Assembly: GCA_936924235.1 (NCBI GenBank)
Contig: CAKZHN010000213.1
Location: 1 to 5,536 of the forward strand
Length of the DNA stretch: 5,536 bases
Origin: an uncultured Rhodoplanes sp.
GTDB taxonomy: Bacteria; Pseudomonadota; Alphaproteobacteria; Rhizobiales; Xanthobacteraceae
Direction: 5' to 3'
In this document: in pieces, positions 1 through 5,536 of the stretch
Layout of the letters: each line of letters starts with the position of its first letter
How positions within the stretch are numbered: position 1 is the first letter of the stretch
The notes under the pieces: generated by a model
The model's database searches: none
What the model saw: only the letters and a program-made list of their open reading frames with translations
What the model was told of the DNA's origin: nothing
Translations under genes and position numbers: made by a program

Positions 1-1
1 C

Positions 2-166
2 GAGGCGGTGTATCTCGCCGACCGCGTGGTGGTGATGACGCCGCATCCAGGCCGGGTGAAGACCATGGTGCCGATCACGCTGCCGCGGCCGCGCGACCCG
101 CTCAGCGTCGAATTCCTGGATCATCAGAAACAGCTTTTGCGCGAGCTCGGTCAGGAGGCGCATTGA
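2..166 (+). CDS. ABC transporter ATP-binding protein, C-terminal part (nitrate/sulfonate/taurine type)
   Basis: The last 54 codons of a gene that begins before the window. The visible start, EAVYLADRVVVMTPHPGR, is the stretch that directly follows the H-loop (usually THDxxEA) in ATPases of the SsuB/TauB/NrtD group, and the PxPGR turn is characteristic of that group. Walker A, Walker B, the signature motif and the H-loop itself all lie upstream and cannot be checked. The protein would power an ABC importer from the cytoplasmic face of the inner membrane. Its TGA stop shares one base with the ATG of the next gene, so the two are probably co-transcribed and translationally coupled. The NMT1-like binding protein further downstream is the expected periplasmic partner. 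Assignment to the family is fairly safe; the substrate is not known. Confidence 0.85.
   Translation, partial: EAVYLADRVVVMTPHPGRVKTMVPITLPRPRDPLSVEFLDHQKQLLRELGQEAH
153..158 (+). promoter_or_regulatory. Ribosome binding site AGGAGG for the Bug-family gene
   Basis: A perfect AGGAGG inside the end of the ATPase gene, 7 bases before the ATG at 166. It decides the start: a TTG at 163 is also in frame but would be too close, and the ATG overlaps the preceding TGA in the common TGATG arrangement. Confidence 0.8.
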
Positions 167-1134
167 TGCAACGTTTCGTTCGGCTTTTCGCGCTCGGCAT
201 TGCGGCATGCGTTGTGGCGGCCGCGCCGTCCGCCGCGGAGGATACTTATCCGTCGCGCCCGGTCCGCCTCGTCGTGGGTTTCGGCGCCGGCGGGCCGACC
301 GACATTCCGGCGCGCTTCATCGCCGACAAGCTCGGCAACATGCTGGGCCAGCGTGTCATCGTCGAGAACAAGATGGGCGCCGCCGGCATGCTCGCCACCC
401 GCGATGTGCTGGCGCAGCCGGCCGACGGCTATAACCTGTTCCTCTGCACGCACTTCGAGGCGATCAACACCGTTCTCTACAAGAATCCGGGCTTCAAGCT
501 TTCGGATATCGCGCCGGTGTCGCTGATCGCGAAATACTACTACGGCGTCGCGCTTTCCAACTCGATCCCGGCCAACACGCTGGAAGAGCTGATGACCTAT
601 GCCAAGGCGCATCCGGGCGAAGTGAGCTACGCGACGCTCGGCGCGGGCTCCGCCCAGGAGATCATGGCGCGGCAGTTCGAGAAGCTCGCCGGCATCTCGA
701 TGAACCGCATCCCGTTCCGCTCGGGCTCGCAGATTATGCCGGACCTGATCGCCGGCCGGGTGCATTTCTACGTCTCGCCGACCATCGGCGTGGTGCCGCA
801 GTATCAGGCCAAGCAAGCCAAGATCATCGGCGTCACGGCGCCTGAGCGCCTGAAGGCCATTCCCGACGTCCCGACCTTGAAGGAGCGCGGCATCGACTAC
901 GTGCGCTACGGCTTCCTCGGCATCTGCGGCCGCGAGGGCACGCCGCAGCCGATCGTCGACAAGCTCAACAAGGACATCATCCAGATCGTGGCCACGCCCG
1001 AATACCGCGAACTCATTGAAAAGGGCGGCTCATTGCCGGAATCGTCGACCCCGCAGCAGCTGGGGCAAGTCATCGCACAGACGGTCGATGACGTTGCGGC
1101 TACAATCAAGGAATTCGGAATGCAGCAGGAGTAG
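166..1134 (+). CDS. Tripartite tricarboxylate transporter substrate-binding protein (TctC/Bug family)
   Basis: A 322-residue periplasmic solute-binding protein, the normal length for the Bug family. Residues 1-24 are a Sec signal peptide: a basic start (MQRFVRL), a hydrophobic core and likely cleavage after SAA. The mature protein opens with the family hallmark YPSRPVRLVVGFGAGGPTD (28-46), which includes the first ligand loop, followed by the ENKMGAAGML block (67-76, usually ENKPGAAG). Typical later blocks are YATLGAGSAQE (155-165), the PFRSG and PDLIAGRV region (183-199), and GTPQPIVDKLN (258-268). Bug proteins bind carboxylates or other small metabolites and usually feed TctA/TctB permeases. 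No such permease is visible here; the gene instead overlaps an ABC ATPase and precedes an ABC-type binding protein. The block after GRV reads HFYVSPT, where many relatives have a pattern like QxMFDN, so ligand contacts may differ. The family call is firm, the ligand unknown. Confidence 0.93.
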   Translation: MQRFVRLFALGIAACVVAAAPSAAEDTYPSRPVRLVVGFGAGGPTDIPARFIADKLGNMLGQRVIVENKMGAAGMLATRDVLAQPADGYNLFLCTHFEAINTVLYKNPGFKLSDIAPVSLIAKYYYGVALSNSIPANTLEELMTYAKAHPGEVSYATLGAGSAQEIMARQFEKLAGISMNRIPFRSGSQIMPDLIAGRVHFYVSPTIGVVPQYQAKQAKIIGVTAPERLKAIPDVPTLKERGIDYVRYGFLGICGREGTPQPIVDKLNKDIIQIVATPEYRELIEKGGSLPESSTPQQLGQVIAQTVDDVAATIKEFGMQQE

Positions 1135-1190
1135 GTGCCGCACCGGACTGCCGAACCGAAAATACAAAACAGGCTTCAGGGAGAAACGAC

Positions 1191-2189
1191 ATGACCAGGA
1201 TCGGGAATGGGCTCACCCGCCGGCACATGCTGGCCGCCACCGGCGCGACCGCGCTGACCGCAGGCTTCGGGCTTTCGCCCGCATCGGCCGCGGAGGTCAC
1301 CATCCGCCAGGGCTATCAGACCAACATCTGGGGCATGCCGACCTACTACCTGATGAAGTCCGGCTATCTGGAGAAGCGGGGGCTCAAGACCGAGGACTTC
1401 GCGGTGCCGTCCGGCAACCTCACCATGCAGCAGATGGTGGCCCGCCAGGTCGACATGGGCACCTATGCGGGGCCGTCGCTGATCATCGGACACGACAAGG
1501 GCGGGCTCATCGCCATCGCGCAGATCGAGACGGTCGGTGCCACCGCGGCGCTGGTGGTCCGCAAGGACCTCGGCATCAAGACCATCGCCGAACTCAAAGG
1601 CAAGAAGATCGCCAACCAGACCGGCTCCTCGATCGGCAACATCTTCATCGATCAGGTCTGCCCGTCCAACGGCTTGAAGAAGGGCGAATTCCAGGAAGTC
1701 CGCATGGACGTCAACAACATGATTGCCGCCATGGCGGCCAAGACCGTCGACGCCATGATCAACATCGAGCCCTACAACGCCATCGCCGAGGCCGAGGGGC
1801 TCGGCGTCTCCATCATGGGCTTGTCGAAATACGACCCGGTGCCGGTGTTCATGGCGGCGACGCCGGACTTCGTCGAGAAACAGCCGGACGCCATCGTCGC
1901 GTATCTCAAGGCTTGGCTCGACGCGAAGAAGGACTTCAAGGAGAACCCGAAGAAGGCCTCCGACGTGATCTATTCGTTCTTCACCTCCAAGGGTTACGAC
2001 ATGAAGCCCGAGGTTTTCCAGACGGCCATGAGCCGCGTCGCGGTCGACCCCGGCTTCCCGAAGGACCTGGTGCCCTACATGACCGGCCACGCTGAGGTGC
2101 TGCTCAAGGAAAAGAAGATCTCGGCGATCCCGGACTGGAAGAAGGTGCTGCGCACCGACTTCATGGAGAAGGCGCAAGCCGGCGCCTGA
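1191..2189 (+). CDS. ABC transporter substrate-binding protein (NMT1/SsuA/TauA-like)
   Basis: A 332-residue secreted binding protein. The leader has a twin-arginine-type motif, TRRHML (9-14), then a hydrophobic stretch and an ASAA cleavage region near 31-34, so Tat export is likely though Sec is not excluded. The mature part follows the NMT1/THI5-like fold: an opening strand IRQGYQTNIWGMPTYYLM (38-55), then SGYLEKRGL (57-65), the MQQMVARQVDMG block (79-90), AELKGKKIANQTGSSIGN (133-150) before the second lobe, and KTVDAMINIEPY (184-195). These are the positions where SsuA, TauA and relatives recognise their ligand. Translation starts at the ATG preceded by AGGGAGA at 1178-1184. It lies 56 bases after the Bug gene with no obvious terminator between, so it is probably in the same operon as the ATPase and works with it. 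Substrate unknown. Confidence 0.92.
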   Translation: MTRIGNGLTRRHMLAATGATALTAGFGLSPASAAEVTIRQGYQTNIWGMPTYYLMKSGYLEKRGLKTEDFAVPSGNLTMQQMVARQVDMGTYAGPSLIIGHDKGGLIAIAQIETVGATAALVVRKDLGIKTIAELKGKKIANQTGSSIGNIFIDQVCPSNGLKKGEFQEVRMDVNNMIAAMAAKTVDAMINIEPYNAIAEAEGLGVSIMGLSKYDPVPVFMAATPDFVEKQPDAIVAYLKAWLDAKKDFKENPKKASDVIYSFFTSKGYDMKPEVFQTAMSRVAVDPGFPKDLVPYMTGHAEVLLKEKKISAIPDWKKVLRTDFMEKAQAGA

Positions 2190-2223
2190 TCGCGGAAGAA
2201 ATAGGCACTTGCTCTCAGCTTGT

Positions 2224-2285
2224 GTCCCGGGCGCAGACCCGGGACCCCGGTTTCTGTGCAGGCCAACCGGGGCCCCGCGTCTGCG
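2224..2285. repeat. Long imperfect inverted repeat (dispersed palindromic element)
   Basis: The 261-base gap between the binding protein and the propeller gene holds this structure. Bases 2232-2252 pair with 2265-2285 in 19 of 21 positions around a 12-base loop. A competing perfect hairpin forms from 2224-2231 and 2238-2245 (GTCCCGGG/CCCGGGAC, 6-base loop). Related GC-rich sequence may continue to about 2320. The style resembles repeats I recall between genes of Bradyrhizobium and Rhodopseudomonas, but no second copy lies in this window. It starts about 35 bases after a stop codon, so it could help end or stabilise the upstream transcript; there is no T-tract, so it is not a classical terminator. 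I see no clear promoter in the rest of the gap. Confidence 0.6.
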
Positions 2286-2436
2286 GTTCAGCGCTGCACA
2301 CTGCACCGCGCGCGGGGAACGGCGGCACGAGCGGAACGCATCGCTGGGGCCCTCCCATCGCGCAAGGAAACACGCTACACGTGCTGCCCACGCGGTCCCA
2401 AATCCACCAACCTGGTCCACCGACAAGTCCGCCTTG

Positions 2437-2442
2437 AGGGAG
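2437..2442 (+). promoter_or_regulatory. Ribosome binding site for the LVIVD propeller gene
   Basis: AGGGAG, 8 bases before the ATG at 2451. The reading frame is open as far back as 2220, through the inverted repeat, but only the 2451 start has a good site. A GTG at 2448 is an alternative that would change the protein by one residue. Confidence 0.7.
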
Positions 2443-2450
2443 AGAACGTG

Positions 2451-3812
2451 ATGAAGCGTGCCAAGAAGAAGGTAGTCAAGAAAGCCGCCAAGCCCGCGGC
2501 CAAGAAGGCCGTGAAGGCCAAGGCGAAGACCGCCAACAAAACCGCAAAGAAGGCCGCGGCCGTCAAGAAGCCGGCGGTCAACAAGGGCACCGGCCGCGCC
2601 AATGCCGACGGCACCGTGACCTGGAATTTCAAGCTCCTCTCGCACCACATGCTCGACGGCTTCGGCGGCATGGGCGAGGGCATGTCGCTGCAGATCGCCC
2701 CGGACGGCCGCCGCGTGATGTGGCTCGCCCATGAGAGCGCGCCGAAGAACTTCACCGCGGTCGATGTCTCCGACCCGCGCAAGCCGAAGGTGATCTGCCA
2801 GACCGACCTGCCGACCAGCCACATGCGTTCCAACTCGCTGGAGACTTGCGGGAACATCATGGCGGTCGCCTACCAGACCCAGAAGAAGGGTCAGCAGCCG
2901 GCCGGCATGGAGCTGTTCGACATCTCCAACCCGGAAAACCCGCGCTCGATCGCGTTCTACGACTGCTCGGGCCAGCATTCGCGCGGCGTCCACCAGCTCT
3001 GGTTCTGCGACGGCGAATACGTCCACATGGCGTCGAGCTCGCCAGACTTCGTGCCGACGCACCCGAACGACGACCAGTTCTACCGCTGCATCGACGTGCG
3101 CAATCCGACGAACCCGGTCGAGGTCGGCCGCTGGCACATGCCGGGCACCAAGCAGGGCGACAACACGCCGCCGCCGCCGCGCCATCCGCTCGACAAGGGC
3201 TACCGCGCCCACAACTGCAACGTCTATCCGCAGCGTCCGGACCGCTGCTATCTCGCCTATATCGACGGCGGCATGCACGTCCTCGACATCTCCAACAAGG
3301 CGGATCCCAAGCGCATCTCGTCCTGGACCAACTCGCCGCCGTACACCGGCTTCATGCACACCGTGGTGCCGCTGTTCGACCGCGGCCTGATGCTGGTGAC
3401 CGACGAGTCGACCGAGAACAACGCGAAAGACTGGCCGAAGCTCGTCTGGATCCTTGACGCCCGCGACGAGACCAACCTGGTGCCGATCGCGACCTGCCCG
3501 CTGCCGGATCACAAGCCCTATGCGGCGCGCGGCCGGTTCGGCGCCCACAACATCCACGAGAATGTGCCGCTGCCGACCTGCTGGCAGAACGACCAGGTCG
3601 TGCTCGGCACCTTCTTCAACGGCGGGCTTCGGGCGTTCGACATCGCCAACCCGTACCAGCCGAAGGAGATCGGCACGTTCGTTCCGCCGGCGCCTGCCGG
3701 TGCGCCGACCGGCACCATCCAGCTCAACGACGTGTTCGTCGACGAGCGCGAGGTCGTCTACACGGTCGACCGCCACATCGGCGGCCTGTACTGCCTGGAG
3801 ATGGATTTCTAG
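2451..3812 (+). CDS. LVIVD repeat beta-propeller protein with histone H1-like lysine/alanine-rich N-terminal tail
   Basis: A 453-residue protein of unknown role. Residues 1-45 are a low-complexity tail with 18 lysines and 14 alanines and no acidic residue, built from KKAAKPAAKKA-like units as in histone H1-like bacterial proteins. No signal peptide or membrane segment is apparent, so a cytoplasmic location is likely. From about residue 58 the chain is a beta-propeller. LVIVD-type strands with the pattern hydrophobic-D-x-x-N/D-P recur at 101-113 (FTAVDVSDPRKPK), 153-165, 211-225, 275-289, 332-346 and 393-407, and LYCLEMDF closes the chain, giving about seven blades. The inner strand of each blade carries S79, N128, H181, H254, H303, H366 and N426 in turn; the four consecutive histidines suggest a metal or ligand site in the channel. 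The gene follows the transporter genes by 261 bases and may be expressed separately. The propeller call is firm; function is not known. Confidence 0.88.
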   Translation: MKRAKKKVVKKAAKPAAKKAVKAKAKTANKTAKKAAAVKKPAVNKGTGRANADGTVTWNFKLLSHHMLDGFGGMGEGMSLQIAPDGRRVMWLAHESAPKNFTAVDVSDPRKPKVICQTDLPTSHMRSNSLETCGNIMAVAYQTQKKGQQPAGMELFDISNPENPRSIAFYDCSGQHSRGVHQLWFCDGEYVHMASSSPDFVPTHPNDDQFYRCIDVRNPTNPVEVGRWHMPGTKQGDNTPPPPRHPLDKGYRAHNCNVYPQRPDRCYLAYIDGGMHVLDISNKADPKRISSWTNSPPYTGFMHTVVPLFDRGLMLVTDESTENNAKDWPKLVWILDARDETNLVPIATCPLPDHKPYAARGRFGAHNIHENVPLPTCWQNDQVVLGTFFNGGLRAFDIANPYQPKEIGTFVPPAPAGAPTGTIQLNDVFVDEREVVYTVDRHIGGLYCLEMDF

Positions 3813-3850
3813 ATCTTAGTGTTGCGCGTTAGCGGCTCCGCTTGTTCGGC

Positions 3851-3904
3851 CACCCTCCCCTGGAGGGGGAGGGTCGGCCGGCGAAGCCGGCCGGGGTGGG
3901 GTGA
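3851..3904 (+). repeat. 54-base palindromic repeat, upstream copy
   Basis: Starts 38 bases after the propeller gene. It forms two hairpins: ACCCTCCCC (3852-3860) with GGGGAGGGT (3866-3874), and an 8-bp stem from 3875-3882 and 3886-3893 closed by a GAA loop. The ends, CACCCTCCCC and GGGGTGGGGTGA, are also nearly complementary. An inverted copy lies at 4321-4374 with 50 of 54 bases identical. No T-tract follows either stem, so any terminator role would be unconventional. Confidence 0.9.
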
Positions 3905-3907
3905 ACG

Positions 3908-4375
3908 GTGCCGACCTCACGGAATCCGATGAAAGAATTCCGGCGCGCGACCGCGCGCCGGCTTCGCGCCAACCAGACCGGCGCGGAAACCGCCCTGTGG
4001 CGCGAGCTTCGCAAGCTTGAAACGAAAGGCACGCACTTCCGCCGCCAGGTTCCAATCGGCCCGTACGTCGCCGACTTCGCCTGCCTTGCGTCCCGCTTAG
4101 TGATCGAGCTGGATGGGTCCCAGCACGGCGAAGAACCAATCAAATCGCGAGATGATGAGCGTACGCGCTGGCTCGAATCCGAAGGCTATCGCGTGCTGCG
4201 CTTCTGGAACAACGACGTCACGAACAATCTTGATGGTGTGCTCGAGACGATCTATGCCGCGCTGTATGGATCGCGCGATGCAAATCCGACGCCATTGAAA
4301 CATCAGCGTAGCACGAAAGATCACCCCACCCCGGCGCGCTTCGCGCGCCGACCCTCCCCCTCCAGGGGAGGGTGA
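3908..4375 (+). CDS. DUF559 domain protein (Vsr/restriction endonuclease-like fold)
   Basis: A 155-residue protein whose core, about residues 15-120, matches the DUF559 family, related to very-short-patch-repair and type II restriction endonuclease folds. Visible signatures are the helix around AETALWREL (26-34), FRRQVPIGPYVADFAC (44-59), LVIELDGSQH (64-73) and GYRVLRFWNNDV (93-104). D56, E67 and D69 with Q72 and H73 are the probable metal-binding and catalytic residues. Nuclease activity is predicted for the family, not shown. The start is uncertain: the GTG at 3908 and the ATG at 3929 (residue 8) both have weak ribosome sites, and the ATG would give a more usual DUF559 N-terminus. Residues 139-155 and the first two bases of the stop come from the downstream repeat, so this tail is probably an acquired, non-functional end. 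It carries a TTA leucine codon at 4097, the only in-frame TTA I noticed in the window, which hints at a different history. Confidence 0.88.
   Translation: MPTSRNPMKEFRRATARRLRANQTGAETALWRELRKLETKGTHFRRQVPIGPYVADFACLASRLVIELDGSQHGEEPIKSRDDERTRWLESEGYRVLRFWNNDVTNNLDGVLETIYAALYGSRDANPTPLKHQRSTKDHPTPARFARRPSPSRGG
4321..4374 (-). repeat. 54-base palindromic repeat, downstream inverted copy
   Basis: Reverse complement of the repeat at 3851-3904 except at four bases (4336, 4337, 4345, 4346). The four changes swap two G:C pairs of the GAA-loop hairpin, so both copies keep a perfect 8-bp stem. This copy runs into the end of the DUF559 reading frame and stops 19 bases before the CobW-family start codon. 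Confidence 0.9.
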
Positions 4376-4393
4376 ACCGCGCAAGCGGCAGGC

Positions 4394-5446
4394 ATGAGCG
4401 ATACGATTTTCGATCTGTTTCCGTCACAATCCGCGAGCCGCTTCGGCCGCAGGCAGAAGCGCGCGCGGGGCTCCCGGCTGCCGGTGACCATCGTCACGGG
4501 CTTTCTTGGCGCCGGAAAGACCACGCTGGTGCGCCGCTTCCTGGAATCGCCGGAAGGTCGCGGCACGGCGCTCGTCGTCAACGAGTTCGGCTCGGAGGGT
4601 ATCGACGACGCGCTGCTGCGCGAAAGCTCCGACGAGGTGACGCTGCTCGGCAACGGCTGCCTGTGCTGCAACACGCGTTCAGACCTGCAGATCGCGTTGC
4701 GCAAGCTGGTTGCCGACCGCGACCGCCACAAGATCCCGCATTTCGACCGCGTGCTGATCGAGACCAGCGGCCTCGCCGACATCAGCCCGATCCTGCAGAC
4801 CTTCTCGACCGACAGAGCGCTCGGCGGCGAGTTCGCCATCGAGGTGGTGCTGACCGTGGTCGACGCCGTGTCGGGCCTGAAGAATCTCGAGCGCGCGCCC
4901 GAGGCGCGCAAGCAGGCGATCCTCGCCGACCGCATCGTCATCTCGAAGTCCGACCTCTCCGACATCAGGACCGTGAAGACGCTGACCGCGCGGCTCGCGG
5001 AGCTCAATCCGCGCGCGGTCATCGACGTCGCGGTGAGGGGCGACATCGATCCGAAGGTGCTGACCGACACCGGCCAGGCCGACGCCATCGAACGGCACTC
5101 AGGCTTCGTCGCCGAGGCGGCGCACAGCGACGGCGTCATCAGCTTCGTGATGCGCAGCGACACGCCGTGGGACTGGCCGGTGTTCCACCGCGCCATGGAG
5201 ACGCTGATCACACTGCGCGGGCCCGATCTTTTGCGTATCAAGGGCCTGCTCAATCTCAAGGGCAGCAAAGGGCCGGTGGTGTTCCAGGCGGTGCAGCATC
5301 TGATGCATCCGCCGGTGGAGTTGTCGGCCTGGCCCGATGCGGACCATGCGAGCCGCGTGGTGTTCATCACCCGCGGCGTGACCGAGCAGCAAGTCAACGA
5401 CCTGTTTGCGGCGTGCAAGGCGCTGGGCTACGTGACGGGCGAGTAG
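4394..5446 (+). CDS. CobW/COG0523-family GTP-binding protein (putative metal chaperone GTPase)
   Basis: A 350-residue G3E GTPase, normal length for the family. The Walker A motif GFLGAGKT is at 36-43, the NEFG segment at 63-66, and the family's metal-binding CxCC motif in GNGCLCC at 86-92 (C89, C91, C92). The ETSGLAD motif is at 123-129, and the guanine-specificity motif is SKSD at 184-187 instead of the usual NKxD. Residues from about 247 form the CobW C-terminal domain. Family members use GTP hydrolysis to deliver metals such as zinc or cobalt to target proteins; this sequence does not tell which metal or client. Residues 16-28 are unusually basic. No other plausible start lies before the Walker A region, so the ATG at 4394 is likely right although its ribosome site is weak. 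It begins 18 bases after the DUF559 stop, so its promoter may lie in or before the repeat-bounded unit. Confidence 0.93.
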   Translation: MSDTIFDLFPSQSASRFGRRQKRARGSRLPVTIVTGFLGAGKTTLVRRFLESPEGRGTALVVNEFGSEGIDDALLRESSDEVTLLGNGCLCCNTRSDLQIALRKLVADRDRHKIPHFDRVLIETSGLADISPILQTFSTDRALGGEFAIEVVLTVVDAVSGLKNLERAPEARKQAILADRIVISKSDLSDIRTVKTLTARLAELNPRAVIDVAVRGDIDPKVLTDTGQADAIERHSGFVAEAAHSDGVISFVMRSDTPWDWPVFHRAMETLITLRGPDLLRIKGLLNLKGSKGPVVFQAVQHLMHPPVELSAWPDADHASRVVFITRGVTEQQVNDLFAACKALGYVTGE

Positions 5447-5509
5447 GCGCGGCGGCTCGCTTCTTCCTCGCTGCCATTGTTCCCCACCGCCGCCACATAC
5501 ACCGGTGTC

Positions 5510-5532
5510 ATGCCCGGGCTTGACCCGGGCAT
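5510..5532. repeat. Palindromic repeat downstream of the CobW-family gene
   Basis: ATGCCCGGG (5510-5518) pairs perfectly with CCCGGGCAT (5524-5532) around a 5-base loop, a 9-bp stem 63 bases after the stop codon. The surrounding text is of a kind I recall as an abundant dispersed repeat of Bradyrhizobium and relatives; read on the minus strand it gives the spurious peptide MDARVKPGHD seen in many mis-annotated proteins. It may act as a transcript end, but no T-tract is visible before the window stops. The 63 bases between it and the gene show nothing else recognisable. Confidence 0.7.
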
Positions 5533-5536
5533 CCAT

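Larger units (their letters stand above)
3851..4374. mobile_element. Candidate repeat-bounded unit carrying a DUF559 nuclease-like gene
   Basis: A 524-base segment consisting of the small nuclease-like gene and the two inverted palindromic repeats that bound it. The arrangement recalls REP sequences flanking RAYT transposases, but DUF559 is not a known transposase. I see no target-site duplication: the bases just outside the two repeats do not match. Calling it mobile is an inference from layout alone. Confidence 0.3.

Noticed and set aside
2220..2450. A 77-residue upstream extension of the propeller protein
   Set aside because: The extension runs through an inverted repeat, has no ribosome site and no family similarity; the start at 2451 has a good AGGAG-like site.
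1176..3776. An 866-codon open frame on the minus strand
   Set aside because: It lies opposite two well-supported genes, is rich in Arg, His, Val and Asp as antisense GC-rich DNA typically is, and shows no recognisable domain.
3851..3904. Rho-independent terminator after the propeller gene
   Set aside because: The hairpins are strong but no T-tract follows, and an inverted copy lies elsewhere, so a dispersed repeat is the better description.
3851..4374. CRISPR array or classical insertion sequence
   Set aside because: There are only two repeat copies, inverted and 416 bases apart, with no spacers, no transposase and no visible target-site duplication.
4321..5418. A 365-codon open frame on the minus strand opposite the GTPase
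   Set aside because: It shadows a gene with clear motifs, and part of it is translated repeat sequence.
5099..5536. A minus-strand frame beginning MDARVKPGHD
   Set aside because: The opening peptide is the translated dispersed repeat, and the remainder is antisense to the GTPase gene.

Overview
The window is GC-rich DNA in which closely packed genes all read on the + strand. Codon choice strongly favours C or G in the third position, and the intergenic regions carry palindromic GC-rich repeats of a style I associate with Bradyrhizobium, Rhodopseudomonas and related Hyphomicrobiales. An alphaproteobacterium of that kind is the best guess; the species cannot be told from the sequence.

Left part (1-2189): the end of an uptake operon. 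It begins with the last 54 codons of a nitrate/sulfonate/taurine-type ABC transporter ATPase. This overlaps by one base a secreted binding protein of the TctC/Bug family. After a 56-base gap comes a second secreted binding protein, of the NMT1/SsuA/TauA-like ABC family, with a twin-arginine-type leader. The ATPase and the NMT1-like protein fit one ABC importer whose permease would lie upstream of the window. The Bug protein normally belongs to tripartite tricarboxylate transporters, and no TctA or TctB partner is visible. The substrate is unknown.

Middle part (2190-3812): a 261-base gap holding a long imperfect inverted repeat, followed by a 453-residue LVIVD-repeat beta-propeller protein. 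Its first 45 residues form a lysine/alanine-rich, histone H1-like tail. Four consecutive blades place a histidine at the same position of the inner strand, which suggests a metal or ligand site in the central channel.

Right part (3813-5536): a small DUF559 nuclease-like gene lies between two inverted copies of a 54-base palindromic repeat. The copies differ at only four bases, and these form two compensated base pairs in one hairpin. The downstream copy also encodes the last 17 residues of the protein and most of its stop codon. This repeat-nuclease-repeat unit is the most unusual thing in the window and may be a small mobile or repeat-processing unit. A COG0523/CobW-family GTPase begins 18 bases after it, and the window ends in another palindromic repeat just downstream of that gene.
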